The notes beneath the pieces are model-generated. The model was not told the origin of the DNA, did not search any database, and saw only the letters and a list, made by a program, of their open reading frames with translations. Below, piece by piece: positions 6,692-13,863 of a stretch of DNA of 21,267 nucleotides. This DNA is from RYN-431 sp036388295. Lineage in GTDB: Bacteria > Planctomycetota > Phycisphaerae > Tepidisphaerales > Tepidisphaeraceae. Position 1 is the first letter of the stretch. Each line of letters begins with the position of its first letter. The translations under genes were made by a program, and so were the position numbers. The DNA lies in NCBI GenBank assembly GCA_036388295.1, contig DASVSC010000257.1, positions 1 to 21,267 on the forward strand. Reading direction: 5' to 3'.

Positions 6692-7317
6692 TTCAGTTCA
6701 AGCCGGTCGAACTCCCAGACGGCCGGCGGGCCCGTTTGCGGCGTGCCGCCGCCGGTGGTGTGCATCTTGGCGTGAATGGGTGTGGAGCCGCGTTCGAACG
6801 TCGCGGTGCCGTCGAAAGTGATTTCTGCCCGGTCGTTCACCACGTTGATCGAAGAGCTGGTGATGCTGATGTTCTGGCAGTCGCCCAGTGGCGAAGCGAT
6901 CGCGGCGACGGCGGCCAGATCGGCGTCGGTGAGCGTGCCGGTGGAGGTGTCCCGCGACATATCGCCGCCGGCCACGCGGTTGATCAGCGCGATCGTCTGC
7001 GGCTTGGCGGTTTCGGCAAGCAGGCCGGAGGCGTTCTTCCAAAGCGCGAAGCCCCCGCCGACCGCCGCCAGCCCGACCAGAAGCCAGATGAGCCCGAGAA
7101 TAATGCCGGCAATGGCCATCCCGCGGCCGCCCTGAACGCGGGCTTTGCCCAGGCCGATGATGCCGGTGACGACCGCGACGATTGCCGTGATAATCGCGCA
7201 CCCGATGATGCCGGTGATCAGGCTGACGATCGCCCAAGCGTTCGCCGGCCGGCCGCCGGGCTGCGGCGGGGCATACGTGACGGCGGGCGGCGGGACGGGC
7301 GGCGGAAATTGGCTCAT
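6688..7317 (-). CDS. DUF4190-like membrane protein (first of three)
   Basis: A 209-residue protein. A proline-rich cytoplasmic N-terminus (FPPPVPPPAVTYAPPQPGG) is followed by hydrophobic segments at about 28-58 (AWAIVSLITGIIGCAIITAI) and 70-95 (MAIAGIILGLIWLLVGLAAV), joined by a GLGKARVQGGRG loop typical of DUF4190. The C-terminal half is soluble, beta-rich and probably outside the membrane. The ATG at 7315-7317 is preceded by AAGGA at a six-base spacing and is preferred over the TTG two codons earlier. The gene follows folD by 56 nt on the same strand and leads a run of three overlapping genes. It is likely co-transcribed with them; function unknown. Confidence 0.82.
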   Translation of the reverse strand: MSQFPPPVPPPAVTYAPPQPGGRPANAWAIVSLITGIIGCAIITAIVAVVTGIIGLGKARVQGGRGMAIAGIILGLIWLLVGLAAVGGGFALWKNASGLLAETAKPQTIALINRVAGGDMSRDTSTGTLTDADLAAVAAIASPLGDCQNISITSSSINVVNDRAEITFDGTATFERGSTPIHAKMHTTGGGTPQTGPPAVWEFDRLELK

Positions 7318-7373
7318 GGTCAATCCTTCTATGTCAATTAATGCGAACGCCGCCGAGTATACCGATGCCGGCG

Positions 7374-8246
7374 CTAAGGGCTAATTCCGGCCAGAATCTG
7401 CGCCGACCGCAGTGTGTTGCGCAGCAGGACCGCTACGGTCATCGGGCCGACGCCGCCGGGAACGGGCGTGAGGTGGCCGGCGACTTCGCGGACGGCGTCG
7501 TAGGCGACGTCGCCGACGGTTTTGGTCGTGCCGTCCGGCTGGGCCACGCGGTTGATGCCGACGTCGATCACGCACGCGCCGGGCTTCACGTGGCCCGGGG
7601 TAATCAGCCCCGCCTTCCCGGCCGCGACGACCAGGATGTCCGCGCGCTTCGTGTGCAGCTTCAAATCCCGAGTGGCGATGTGGCAGACGCTGACGGTGGC
7701 CATCTTTTCCAGCAGCAGCATGGCGATCGGCTTGCCGACGATGTGGCTCGCGCCCACGACCACGGCCTCGGCGCCTTCGACGGGCACGCCGGTGGAATCG
7801 ATCAACTCGACCGCCGCCATCGCCGTGCAGGGGGCGATCACCACGCGGCGGTAAAAGACGTAGCCGATGTTGGCGGGCGAGACGCCTTCGACGTCTTTGA
7901 CCACGTCGATTTCGAACTGCACACGGGCCACATCGATGTGATGCGGCAGCGGCATGTGCAGCATGATGCCGGTCACGCCCGGGTCGGCGCTCAGCTTCTT
8001 CACTTCGCGGCGCAAGTCGCGGTTGGACAAGTCTTCGGGCAGTTCCAGCAGCGTGTAATCGATGCCGATGGCCCGGCAGCCGTCCGCCTGGCGCTGGGCG
8101 TACAACTCCGCCGCCGGCGTGCCGCCGACGAGGATGGCGACCAGGTGCACCGGCTTGCCGAGCGACCGCAGGTGCGCAATGCCCGTGGCGGTCTGCGCCT
8201 TCACTTTCGCCGCCAGGGCCGTGCCGTCGATCAGCGTCGCTGCCAT
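7374..8246 (-). CDS. folD: FolD-type methylenetetrahydrofolate dehydrogenase/cyclohydrolase with altered active site
   Basis: A 290-residue cytoplasmic enzyme of one-carbon metabolism. FolD normally oxidises 5,10-methylene-THF to methenyl-THF with NADP and hydrolyses it to 10-formyl-THF. Family landmarks include LVGGTPAAELY (39-49), PLPHHID, the nucleotide-binding VVGASHIVGKP (163-173), VIDVGINR and the C-terminal TPVPGGVGPMT (260-270). Length is normal and the motifs align without gaps. Residues thought to drive the cyclohydrolase step differ, however. The catalytic Lys four positions after the Tyr is Gln53, the Gln of QLPLP is His97 (HMPLP), and DVDG reads DVEG (Glu120). The PCTPxG loop reads PCTAMA. 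It may be a paralogue working as a dehydrogenase only. It is divergent from the HIT gene at 8322 and precedes three membrane-protein genes. Confidence 0.92.
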   Translation of the reverse strand: MAATLIDGTALAAKVKAQTATGIAHLRSLGKPVHLVAILVGGTPAAELYAQRQADGCRAIGIDYTLLELPEDLSNRDLRREVKKLSADPGVTGIMLHMPLPHHIDVARVQFEIDVVKDVEGVSPANIGYVFYRRVVIAPCTAMAAVELIDSTGVPVEGAEAVVVGASHIVGKPIAMLLLEKMATVSVCHIATRDLKLHTKRADILVVAAGKAGLITPGHVKPGACVIDVGINRVAQPDGTTKTVGDVAYDAVREVAGHLTPVPGGVGPMTVAVLLRNTLRSAQILAGISP

Positions 8247-8321
8247 AGGCGGGCGGATGATACCGCCAAGCGGCGGCGGACCTAAATCGGTTATCCTGCC
8301 GGCGACACCAGGAGGCTTTCT

Positions 8322-8777
8322 ATGAGCAAATCGATTCAGGACCGCGTCGACGCCGCCGATCGCGGCGAAAGCCCCACCGTCATCTGCCGCATGAAGAGTG
8401 GCTACCTGGTGCTCAGCGACATGCAGTCGCCGCGCGGCTGGTGCATTCTGATCCGCGTGCCGGTCGTGGACGACTTAAACGACCTGGACGAACCGCAGCA
8501 GGCCCAGTTCCTCACCGACATGGCCGCCGCCGGCGACGCGCTGGCCAAGGCCAGCGGCGCCTACCGCATCAACTACAGCATTCTCGGCAACACCGATCCG
8601 GCCCTGCACGCCCACATCCACCCGCGCTTCCGCGACGAACCGGACGATTTGCGACGCCAGCCGCTCTGGGCCATCTGGCGGCATCTGGACCGAAAGCCGT
8701 TTGATGCCCAACGGGAAGCGCCGCTGATGGCGGAAATCAAAATGCACCTGAAAACAGCCGGACGGGTTGCCGAATAA
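8322..8777 (+). CDS. HIT-family (histidine triad) protein
   Basis: A 151-residue cytoplasmic protein of the histidine-triad superfamily, whose members hydrolyse or transfer nucleotides from nucleoside phosphoramidates, dinucleotides or related esters. The active-site block is clear: ILGN (residues 87-90) followed by LHAHIHPRF with His96, His98 and His100. The N-terminal half (VICRMKSGYLVLSDMQSPRG) fits the first strands of the fold. The exact substrate cannot be inferred, and the third-to-fourth histidine spacing is shorter than in the classical HxHxHxx triad. A strong AGGAGG at 8310-8315 supports the ATG. It is a single gene with a promoter region shared with the divergent folD, and an AT-rich terminator follows at 8792. 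Confidence 0.88.
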   Translation: MSKSIQDRVDAADRGESPTVICRMKSGYLVLSDMQSPRGWCILIRVPVVDDLNDLDEPQQAQFLTDMAAAGDALAKASGAYRINYSILGNTDPALHAHIHPRFRDEPDDLRRQPLWAIWRHLDRKPFDAQREAPLMAEIKMHLKTAGRVAE

Positions 8778-8791
8778 GAAATAGGCTTAGG

Positions 8792-8822
8792 GATTATGAA
8801 TTATTCTTAATCTCATTTTTTT
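8792..8822 (+). terminator. Intrinsic terminator after the HIT gene
   Basis: GATTATGAA and TTCTTAATC (8792-8812) form a nine-position stem with one T-T mismatch around a three-base loop. It is followed three bases later by seven T residues (8816-8822). The stem is AT-rich and therefore weak, but the T-run is the clearest in the window. Confidence 0.5.
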
Positions 8823-8881
8823 ACGCCAACATATGTAGTCAGCGTTAATGGCATTCGGGTTCGCTACTTACAAGCAATCTT

Positions 8882-8910
8882 TTGACCCCATTTGAACGCG
8901 ACGATAAACA
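8882..8910 (+). promoter_or_regulatory. Possible sigma70-type promoter
   Basis: TTGACC at 8882-8887 and TAAACA at 8905-8910 are separated by 17 bases. The -35 box matches five of six consensus positions and the -10 only three. If used, it gives a leader of about 200 bases for the gene at 9125. Confidence 0.25.
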
Positions 8911-9059
8911 AGATATTCTCTGAGTCGCCATGGAGTGGAGCAAAGGCTTGTTCCGGGCGACCGATGATTTGATGCACGTCTGGTGACCCACACGCAATAT
9001 GCAGCAGTCTGACACAGCCGCCGTTGTGCGGGGTGTTGATCGGTGCGCCTTCATAAGGT

Positions 9060-9103
9060 CGGTCCGACGGCGAGTGCCGGCGGGCGGACCGGAACGACTT
9101 TTT
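9060..9103 (+). promoter_or_regulatory. Leader hairpin with T-run before the RTX gene
   Basis: CGGTCCG (9060-9066) and CGGACCG (9085-9091) form a perfect 7-bp outer stem, with an inner GCCGGC-rich segment. Five T residues (9099-9103) follow eight bases later, and the next start codon is at 9125. It could be a terminator or attenuator in the leader, or the 3' end of a small RNA from 8823-9100. Confidence 0.35.
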
Positions 9104-9124
9104 CCTGCCACTCGTGAGCAACCT

Positions 9125-10303
9125 ATGAACGCTTTGATGCAATCCCTGGAAGCACGGAAGCTCCTCGCGTCGGTCACGGCCTCGGTCGTGGGCGGCAAGT
9201 TAACGGTCACCGGCACGGAGGGGGCGGACCAGATCTACATCGAGGAAACCCTGACCTCGACCGCCGATGGCTACGTCACCAACGTCGGTGTCTACACCAC
9301 CTACCCGTACAGCGACGTCCAGCCGATCGCCAAGTTCGACCAGTCGAAAATCAGCTCCGTCCTGATCGACGCCCGCGGCGGGGACGACTACGTCCGGTTC
9401 GGCCTGTACGTGCTGTCGGAACAAACGGCGCCCGTGACCGTCCTCGGCGGCAACGGCCGGGACTGGGTCGAAGACATCCGCGTCGGCAACAGCTGGAAAA
9501 CCCTCATCGACGGCGGCGCCGGCGATGACAAACTCAGCGGCGGCTCCACCCTTTCCGGCGGCGCGGGCAACGACGTCATCGCCGGCACGGTCCAGGAAAA
9601 CAATGGCGAAGGCCCCGCCTTCGGCAGCTCCGCCCACATCGACGGCGGCATCGGCAACGATACGATCAGAGGCAGCCAGAATGACACCATCACCGGCGGC
9701 GACGGCAACGACACCATCACCAACGGCCTGATCGTCGACGCCGGCGCGGGGGCCGACATCGTCAACACTTACTTCAACTCCACCGTCCGACTCGGCGCGG
9801 ACAACGACAAGCTGTACGTCCACTACACTGCCCGCGAATACGGCTTGAGCGAACCCAGCTTCTTCTTCGGCCCGACCCGCATCACCGCCTACGGCGACGA
9901 CGGCAACGACATCATCCAGGCCATCGACGACGGCGGCCCGCTGATGAGCAATCAGATCCTGAAAGCCTACGGCGGCGGCGGCAACGACACCCTGCTCGGC
10001 TCCAAAGCACAGGACGCCCTCACCGGCGACAGCGGCAACGACAAGCTCATGGGCGGGGCTAACAACGACGTCCTCAACGGCGGTACCGGCGACGACCTCA
10101 TCTACGGCGACGACGGCAATGACGACCTCTTCGGCTCCGACGGCCGCGACACCCTCTACGGCGGCAACGGCAACAACCGCCTGTTCGGCCAGGCGGGGGT
10201 CGACACTCTTCATTCCAAGAACGGCGTGGTCGACCAACTCATCGGCACCCAGGATGGCGACAACGTCCTCGATCGCGACGCATTCGACGTACTGAAGGCG
10301 TAA
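9125..10303 (+). CDS. Exported RTX-type calcium-binding repeat protein with LEPR-like N-terminus
   Basis: A 392-residue protein. The N-terminus, MQSLEARKLLASV, matches the planctomycete LEPRxLL-type motif found at the start of many surface or exported proteins, with Ala replacing Pro. From about residue 80 to the end there are many GGxGxDxx nonapeptide repeats (GGAGNDVIAG, GGDGNDTITN, GGTGDDLIYG, GGNGNNRLFG), which bind calcium and fold into a parallel beta-roll outside the cell. A patch without repeats (about 210-255) interrupts them. No enzyme domain is present, so it is probably structural or adhesive. The ATG at 9125 is chosen because it starts just before the motif; in-frame codons further upstream have no such signal. 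It stands alone, with an inverted repeat 28 nt after its stop. Confidence 0.9.
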   Translation: MNALMQSLEARKLLASVTASVVGGKLTVTGTEGADQIYIEETLTSTADGYVTNVGVYTTYPYSDVQPIAKFDQSKISSVLIDARGGDDYVRFGLYVLSEQTAPVTVLGGNGRDWVEDIRVGNSWKTLIDGGAGDDKLSGGSTLSGGAGNDVIAGTVQENNGEGPAFGSSAHIDGGIGNDTIRGSQNDTITGGDGNDTITNGLIVDAGAGADIVNTYFNSTVRLGADNDKLYVHYTAREYGLSEPSFFFGPTRITAYGDDGNDIIQAIDDGGPLMSNQILKAYGGGGNDTLLGSKAQDALTGDSGNDKLMGGANNDVLNGGTGDDLIYGDDGNDDLFGSDGRDTLYGGNGNNRLFGQAGVDTLHSKNGVVDQLIGTQDGDNVLDRDAFDVLKA

Positions 10304-10330
10304 ACCGACGTCTCGAATCCGAACCCGGAT

Positions 10331-10401
10331 GCTCACTTTCGTTCGCGGCTTAGCAAGGAATGCCCTGTGGCAGTCTTTGCTTCGCCGCGAACGGAGTGAG
10401 C
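10331..10401. repeat. Inverted repeat after the RTX gene
   Basis: GCTCACTTTCGTTCGCGGCT (10331-10350, continuing to 10354) is complementary, with a few mismatches, to 10379-10401, around a loop of about 24 bases. It may serve as a terminator for the RTX gene or be a copy of a dispersed GCTCACT...GTTCGCGGC repeat. Confidence 0.6.
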
Positions 10402-10429
10402 GTCTTTCTTTTCCGCCCCCATTTCCGCG

Positions 10430-10510
10430 ATACTCCGCCGCGTGTCCCTCCCGCTCCAGCGTTACAAGCTCACCCTCGCCTACCGCGGCACGCGTTATCA
10501 CGGCTGGCAG
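10430..10510 (+). repeat. Direct repeat of the truA 5' end, left copy
   Basis: These 81 bases align without gaps to 11749-11829, the start region of intact truA. They share ATACTCCGCCGCGTG at the left end, 38 identical bases at 10457-10494, and CACGGCTGGCAG at the right end. Mismatches cluster in codons 2-5 and at two third-codon positions. The distance between copies is 1319 bases. Confidence 0.85.
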
Positions 10511-10711
10511 CTCAAGGCCCCGCCCGCCGCCGGCCGACGCCTGGCCGGGCTGATCTCCGGGGCCTGGTACGTCGAATGGCCCGACGCCTCGCACGGCGCG
10601 ACGATCGAGTTCGCCGACCGCGTGAACGATTCGCTCCGCGATCACCTGGCGGCGGCCGAAGCGGCTTGTCAACGAAGGCACGCTGTTAGCGAAACGGGCT
10701 CTTCCATGTAA
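10442..10711 (+). pseudogene. truA 5' fragment fused to unrelated sequence
   Basis: An open frame of 89 codons from GTG. Its first 23 residues (SLPLQRYKLTLAYRGTRYHG plus WQ) match the start of the tRNA pseudouridine synthase TruA encoded at 11761. After that the sequence is unrelated to TruA: APPAAGRRLAGLISGAWYVE and a further 45 residues with no domain I recognise. The catalytic SSRTDAG segment and everything after it is missing, so it cannot be a synthase. It is best read as a remnant made by partial duplication or by an insertion at the truA 5' end. Whether the chimeric frame is translated is unknown; it has the same GTG start and no ribosome binding site. Confidence 0.75.
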
Positions 10712-10861
10712 TACGCGACCTGATGAGGTGCCGCGGTTTGGTGCCCGAATGCTGCACGAGAATCGACGGTGTTCTTTATTCGCTGATCGTCCGGCCCGAT
10801 TTTCACATGGCACCGTCCTCACCCTTCGGGCTATCATGCCGGCTCATCAAGGGAGGACCGA
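10712..10861 (+). promoter_or_regulatory. Leader of the exported protein gene, possible promoter
   Basis: TATCAT at 10832-10837 is a five-of-six match to a -10 box without a good -35. GGGAGGA at 10850-10856 is a strong ribosome binding site for the ATG at 10862. If the -10 is real the leader is under 20 bases. Nothing else is recognised in this stretch. Confidence 0.35.
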
Positions 10862-11632
10862 ATGACGCCATCGAACAAACCGCTGTGGGCCGTGCTGGGT
10901 TTTCTGATCATGGGAACGACAACGGCAGACGCTGCGGAGCCGGCGAACCCGTTCGACGCGGTTAATGACGGCGTGCTCACGGTCTATCCGATCGACGACC
11001 TGACGCGCAATGACTCGACGACAAGTGCCGACGAACTCACGCGGTCGCTCGACACGCTGATTCGCGGACGGATCGCTGCGGACCAATGGACGACCGCCGG
11101 CGGCCACAAAGCGGCCATGCGTTCCACGCCCGATCACCTAACCGTAAAAGCGGCGCCTGACGTCCATGGCCTAATCGCTAAGCTGATGGGCGAGCTCCGC
11201 GAGATGCACTCGCTTGCGGTCCGGTTCGAGTACCAGATCGTCGATGCCGCTGATTCGGAGGCGATCAGGAGGACGCCGGGCTGGAACGAAAAAATGATGC
11301 TCATCGATCCCCCGGTGTTGCGGGCTAACACCAAAACGGTGCTCGCCCCGTCGCTGGCAACCGTCAGGAACGGCAATGACGCGACATTAATTGACGGCGT
11401 CGGTCTGCCTGTTCCTACGATCAAAGTCGAAGGTATTAGCGTGTCGGTCGACCGCCGTTACGTGACGATCGCACTCGTCGGGTCTGGGGGACCTGACGCC
11501 TATGCCTTCCGGACGATGAACTCCGTCCCCTTCGGCCAAACCGTCGCAGTTGCGGTGAGCGGCGGACCGACGCGATGGCTGCTACTCAAGCCGATACTGA
11601 TGAACCCGATGACGCCGGCCAAACCGGCGTAA
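10862..11632 (+). CDS. Exported protein with a secretin N-domain-like region
   Basis: A 256-residue protein with a signal peptide (residues 1-24, hydrophobic WAVLGFLIMG, likely cut after ADA). Residues 38-120 read VYPIDDLTRND ... LDTLIRGRIAADQW ... GHKAAMRSTPDHLTVKAAPD VHGLIAKLMGELRE. This pattern resembles short planctomycete proteins related to the N-domains of secretins (GspD/PilQ): a 'YDVRDL' strand, an acidic helix, a 'W..GG' turn and a 'vh..i..LL..LR' helix. The remaining 130 residues (SLAVRFEYQIVDA onward) are beta-rich and may be a second small domain. No secretin pore domain is present. It has a strong ribosome binding site. It lies between the truA fragment and intact truA, so it may have arrived with that rearrangement. 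Assignment to the secretin N-domain family rests on pattern memory. Confidence 0.75.
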   Translation: MTPSNKPLWAVLGFLIMGTTTADAAEPANPFDAVNDGVLTVYPIDDLTRNDSTTSADELTRSLDTLIRGRIAADQWTTAGGHKAAMRSTPDHLTVKAAPDVHGLIAKLMGELREMHSLAVRFEYQIVDAADSEAIRRTPGWNEKMMLIDPPVLRANTKTVLAPSLATVRNGNDATLIDGVGLPVPTIKVEGISVSVDRRYVTIALVGSGGPDAYAFRTMNSVPFGQTVAVAVSGGPTRWLLLKPILMNPMTPAKPA

Positions 11633-11748
11633 GGTCGAGCTCAACCATGAAGGCACCGGACAAGTCAGGCGGCTGAACGGGTGAGGCTTTCTTAACCGCC
11701 GGTGCTAAACGACGTAGGGTTATCTCGACCGCCGCCGTTGCCTGCCGC

Positions 11749-11829
11749 ATACTCCGCCGCGTGGAATCGCCCGTTCAGCGTTACAAGCTCACCCTCGCCT
11801 ACCGCGGCACGCGCTACCACGGCTGGCAG
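11749..11829 (+). repeat. Direct repeat of the truA 5' end, right copy
   Basis: The counterpart of 10430-10510, overlapping the GTG start and first 23 codons of intact truA plus 12 bases upstream. The two copies bracket the exported-protein gene at 10862. Confidence 0.85.
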
Positions 11830-12567
11830 GAACAGGGCCACAGCAACACCTGGAAAGGGGACATCCCCGCAGACGGCAGCGGGCCGCCGACGGTGCAGGA
11901 ACTGCTGCGGCGGGCGCTGGAACACGTCTGCCGCCATCCCGTCCGTGTCGTAGGCAGCAGCCGGACGGACGCGGGCGTGCATGCCAAGGGGCAGGTGGCG
12001 CATTTCGACACGCCGATGCTGCAAATCCCGCCGGAAGGCCTGCGCCGCGGGACGAACAGCCGGCTGCCGGACGACATTTTGATCACGAAGATCGAACCGG
12101 TGCCAGCGACGTTCGACGCCATCAGCAGCACGCTGGAAAAGCGGTACCAGTACGTCATTTGGAACGCCCTAGACCGGCCACCGTTTTTCAGCGAACTGGT
12201 CTTTCACCGCTTCCAGCCGCTGGACCGGCAGGCGATGCAACAGGCCGCGGCGGCCCTGGTCGGCGAGCACGATTTCGCCAGCTTCGCCAAACCGGGGCAC
12301 GGCCGGGCGAACACCGTGCGTACGGTGCACGAATGCGTTGTTCATGCCCGCGGGCCGCGCGTGGTAATCGGCGTGCGCGGGAGCGGGTTTCTGTGGAACA
12401 TGGTCCGCATTATCGCCGGCACACTGGTGGAAGTGGGCCTCGGGCGGTTCAAAGCCGAAGACGTTCCCGCGATGCTGGCCGCCAGAAATCGCGCGGCCGC
12501 GGGGCCGACGGCACCGGCGCAGGGGCTGTATCTGCAGTGGATTCGGTTCGCCCCCGGCCGCGGGTAG
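11761..12567 (+). CDS. truA: tRNA pseudouridine synthase A
   Basis: A 268-residue enzyme that converts uridines 38-40 in the anticodon stem of tRNAs to pseudouridine. The first domain starts RYKLTLAYRGTRYHGWQ (7-23), followed by a short insertion (residues about 24-43) compared with the E. coli enzyme. The catalytic Asp70 is in SSRTDAGVHA. Later landmarks are EKRYQYVIWN and the C-terminal GSGFLWNMVRIIAGTLVEVG block. Length is normal and all expected motifs are present, so it should be active. It starts at GTG without a visible ribosome binding site. The first 23 codons are duplicated at 10442. The stop is nine bases before the FkbM gene, so the two may be co-transcribed. Confidence 0.95.
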   Translation: MESPVQRYKLTLAYRGTRYHGWQEQGHSNTWKGDIPADGSGPPTVQELLRRALEHVCRHPVRVVGSSRTDAGVHAKGQVAHFDTPMLQIPPEGLRRGTNSRLPDDILITKIEPVPATFDAISSTLEKRYQYVIWNALDRPPFFSELVFHRFQPLDRQAMQQAAAALVGEHDFASFAKPGHGRANTVRTVHECVVHARGPRVVIGVRGSGFLWNMVRIIAGTLVEVGLGRFKAEDVPAMLAARNRAAAGPTAPAQGLYLQWIRFAPGRG

Positions 12568-12576
12568 GGTTGGTCC

Positions 12577-13431
12577 GTGCTGCTTGCGTCAAGCAGTGTC
12601 ACTGGCGACGATAAGTCGATGCCGATGATGTCGCTATTACGCAGCGCCGTACCGCCGAATTACAGAGCGCGCCTGCGTCGGTCGAAGATGATTAACCGCA
12701 TGCTCAGTTGGCGCTACGGCGGCGAACGCCACAAGCGACACCCTCACGCACCGTTCGACTTTTACTTCGACGGCATGAAAAATCTTGGCTGGACGATCGG
12801 CTCATTGGAAACCTTCGAGGCGACCGACCTCCGCTTCGCGTTGGGCGTTTTGGCCGAGCGACAATGCAAGTGCGTGTGGGACGTCGGCGCGAACCTCGGA
12901 TTCTGGTCATTGGCGTTTTGTGGCCTGCCGGGCGTGCAAGAAGTTGTGGCGTTCGAGCCGGACCCGGCCAACCTTCGCCTGCTGAAAAAGAGCCGAGACG
13001 TGAACAATATTGACCGCCTGACCGTCCGTGAGGTGGGCCTATCAAACCGGACCGGCACTGCGGAGTTTTTCTCCGACCCGCTCACCGGAACGACGGGCTC
13101 CCTTGAACAGTCCATGGACTTTATCGGCGAGTATTACGGCGCGACACGCGAGAACATTTCCGTCACCCTCTCGACGATCGACGCAGAAGTGGCCGGCGGG
13201 CGGACACCGCCAGAGTTCTTGAAAATCGACGTCGAAGGCCATGAATTAGACGTCCTTCAAGGCGGCGTGCAGACGTTGACGAAGTTCCGACCGCCCATGA
13301 TTCTCGAAGTGACTTCCAAGCAGAGCCAAGTCACGCAGCTTCTTCGATCGCTCGGCTATCGACTCATTCGTCCCAGTACCGGCGAAGAAATGGCTGAGAC
13401 AGAGTTCTCGACCGCCGCCATTCCGATTTGA
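12577..13431 (+). CDS. FkbM-family SAM-dependent methyltransferase
   Basis: A protein of 284 residues if read from GTG 12577, or 270 from ATG 12619. It is a Rossmann-fold methyltransferase of the FkbM family, whose members O-methylate sugars, polyketides or other small molecules. Motif I is VWDVGANLGFWSLAF (100-114). The acidic loop that holds the adenosyl ribose is AFEPDPANLRLLKK (125-138). The family signature FLKIDVEGHELDVLQGG lies near 212-228, and the C-terminal strand follows in PPMILEVTS. About 60 residues before the domain are basic and unassigned. The acceptor substrate is unknown. AGGG lies seven bases before the GTG, which makes it a reasonable start; the internal ATG has no such signal. 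Confidence 0.9.
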   Translation: MLLASSSVTGDDKSMPMMSLLRSAVPPNYRARLRRSKMINRMLSWRYGGERHKRHPHAPFDFYFDGMKNLGWTIGSLETFEATDLRFALGVLAERQCKCVWDVGANLGFWSLAFCGLPGVQEVVAFEPDPANLRLLKKSRDVNNIDRLTVREVGLSNRTGTAEFFSDPLTGTTGSLEQSMDFIGEYYGATRENISVTLSTIDAEVAGGRTPPEFLKIDVEGHELDVLQGGVQTLTKFRPPMILEVTSKQSQVTQLLRSLGYRLIRPSTGEEMAETEFSTAAIPI

Positions 13432-13491
13432 ATGAGTCAGGTGCGGTCAATACGCAGCCCTCAGGGTTAAACTTCGGCTTGAGACGGAAGA

Positions 13492-13604
13492 TTCACCGCG
13501 GAGGCACGGAGAAAGACGAAGGCAAAACCCAGGATTAGAAGACCTCGCATTCGGCTTTGCTTTCTTTCTCCGTGTCTCCGTGTCTCCGTGTCTCCGTGGT
13601 GGAA
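13492..13604. repeat. Inverted repeat, CACGGAG family
   Basis: The left arm, ttcaccgcggaggcacgga, begins at 13492. The right arm, ending at 13604, has three successive gtgtctcc units before gtggtggaa. It is the same family as the central parts of the composite elements at 2712-2785 and 3880-3976, here without the CCCTCTCCC hairpins. A small hairpin (AACGCCTT 13603-13610 with AAGGCGTT 13628-13635) joins it to the next repeat. Confidence 0.75.
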
Positions 13605-13635
13605 CGCCTTTTCCTTTCGTCCGGCGGAAGGCGTT

Positions 13636-13789
13636 GAACCACGAAGCACACGAAGGGCACGAAGACCGCCCGCTCTCGTCACTCCGACTCGCCCTTCGAC
13701 CCAGTCATTTGGATGGAACAGGTAAAAGCGTCAGAACGATTCCGGCCGCCAGGAATCTCTTCGTGTCCTTCGCGTGCTTCGTGGTTTAA
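13636..13789. repeat. Inverted repeat, CACGAAG family, copy 1
   Basis: The left arm, gaaccacgaagcacacgaag, begins at 13636 and runs on to about 13664. The right arm, cttcgtgtccttcgcgtgct, reads on to gtggttta at about 13788. About 90 bases between the arms are not palindromic. With the preceding element it fills the 432-base gap between the methyltransferase and the J-domain gene. Confidence 0.75.
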
Positions 13790-13863
13790 TCCTCAGCCGC
13801 ACGGATGCCGCGCGAACGGATCACTCGCCGCCGCCGGTCTGGCCGGATAAACTACCGTTCTCT

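Larger units (their letters stand above)
8823..9124. other. Lower-GC intergenic leader
   Basis: About 300 bases with no convincing gene. Base composition is visibly less GC-rich than the neighbouring genes. Weak minus-strand reading frames cross it but lack a start signal or recognisable domain. It holds a possible promoter near 8882 and a hairpin with a T-run just before the next gene, so it is best read as the regulatory leader of the RTX-repeat gene. Confidence 0.5.

Noticed and set aside
8845..9216. Minus-strand open frames across the leader of the RTX gene
   Set aside because: There is no start signal, domain or codon pattern, and they overlap the start of a well-supported plus-strand gene.
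10305..10325. Possible tRNA T-arm (TCTCGAATCCGAACC)
   Set aside because: No acceptor, D-arm or anticodon stem can be built around it.
9200..10837. 545-codon minus-strand open frame opposite the RTX gene
   Set aside because: It is the complement of the Gly/Asp repeat codons, giving a Val/Ala repeat pattern that is an artefact of the RTX repeats.
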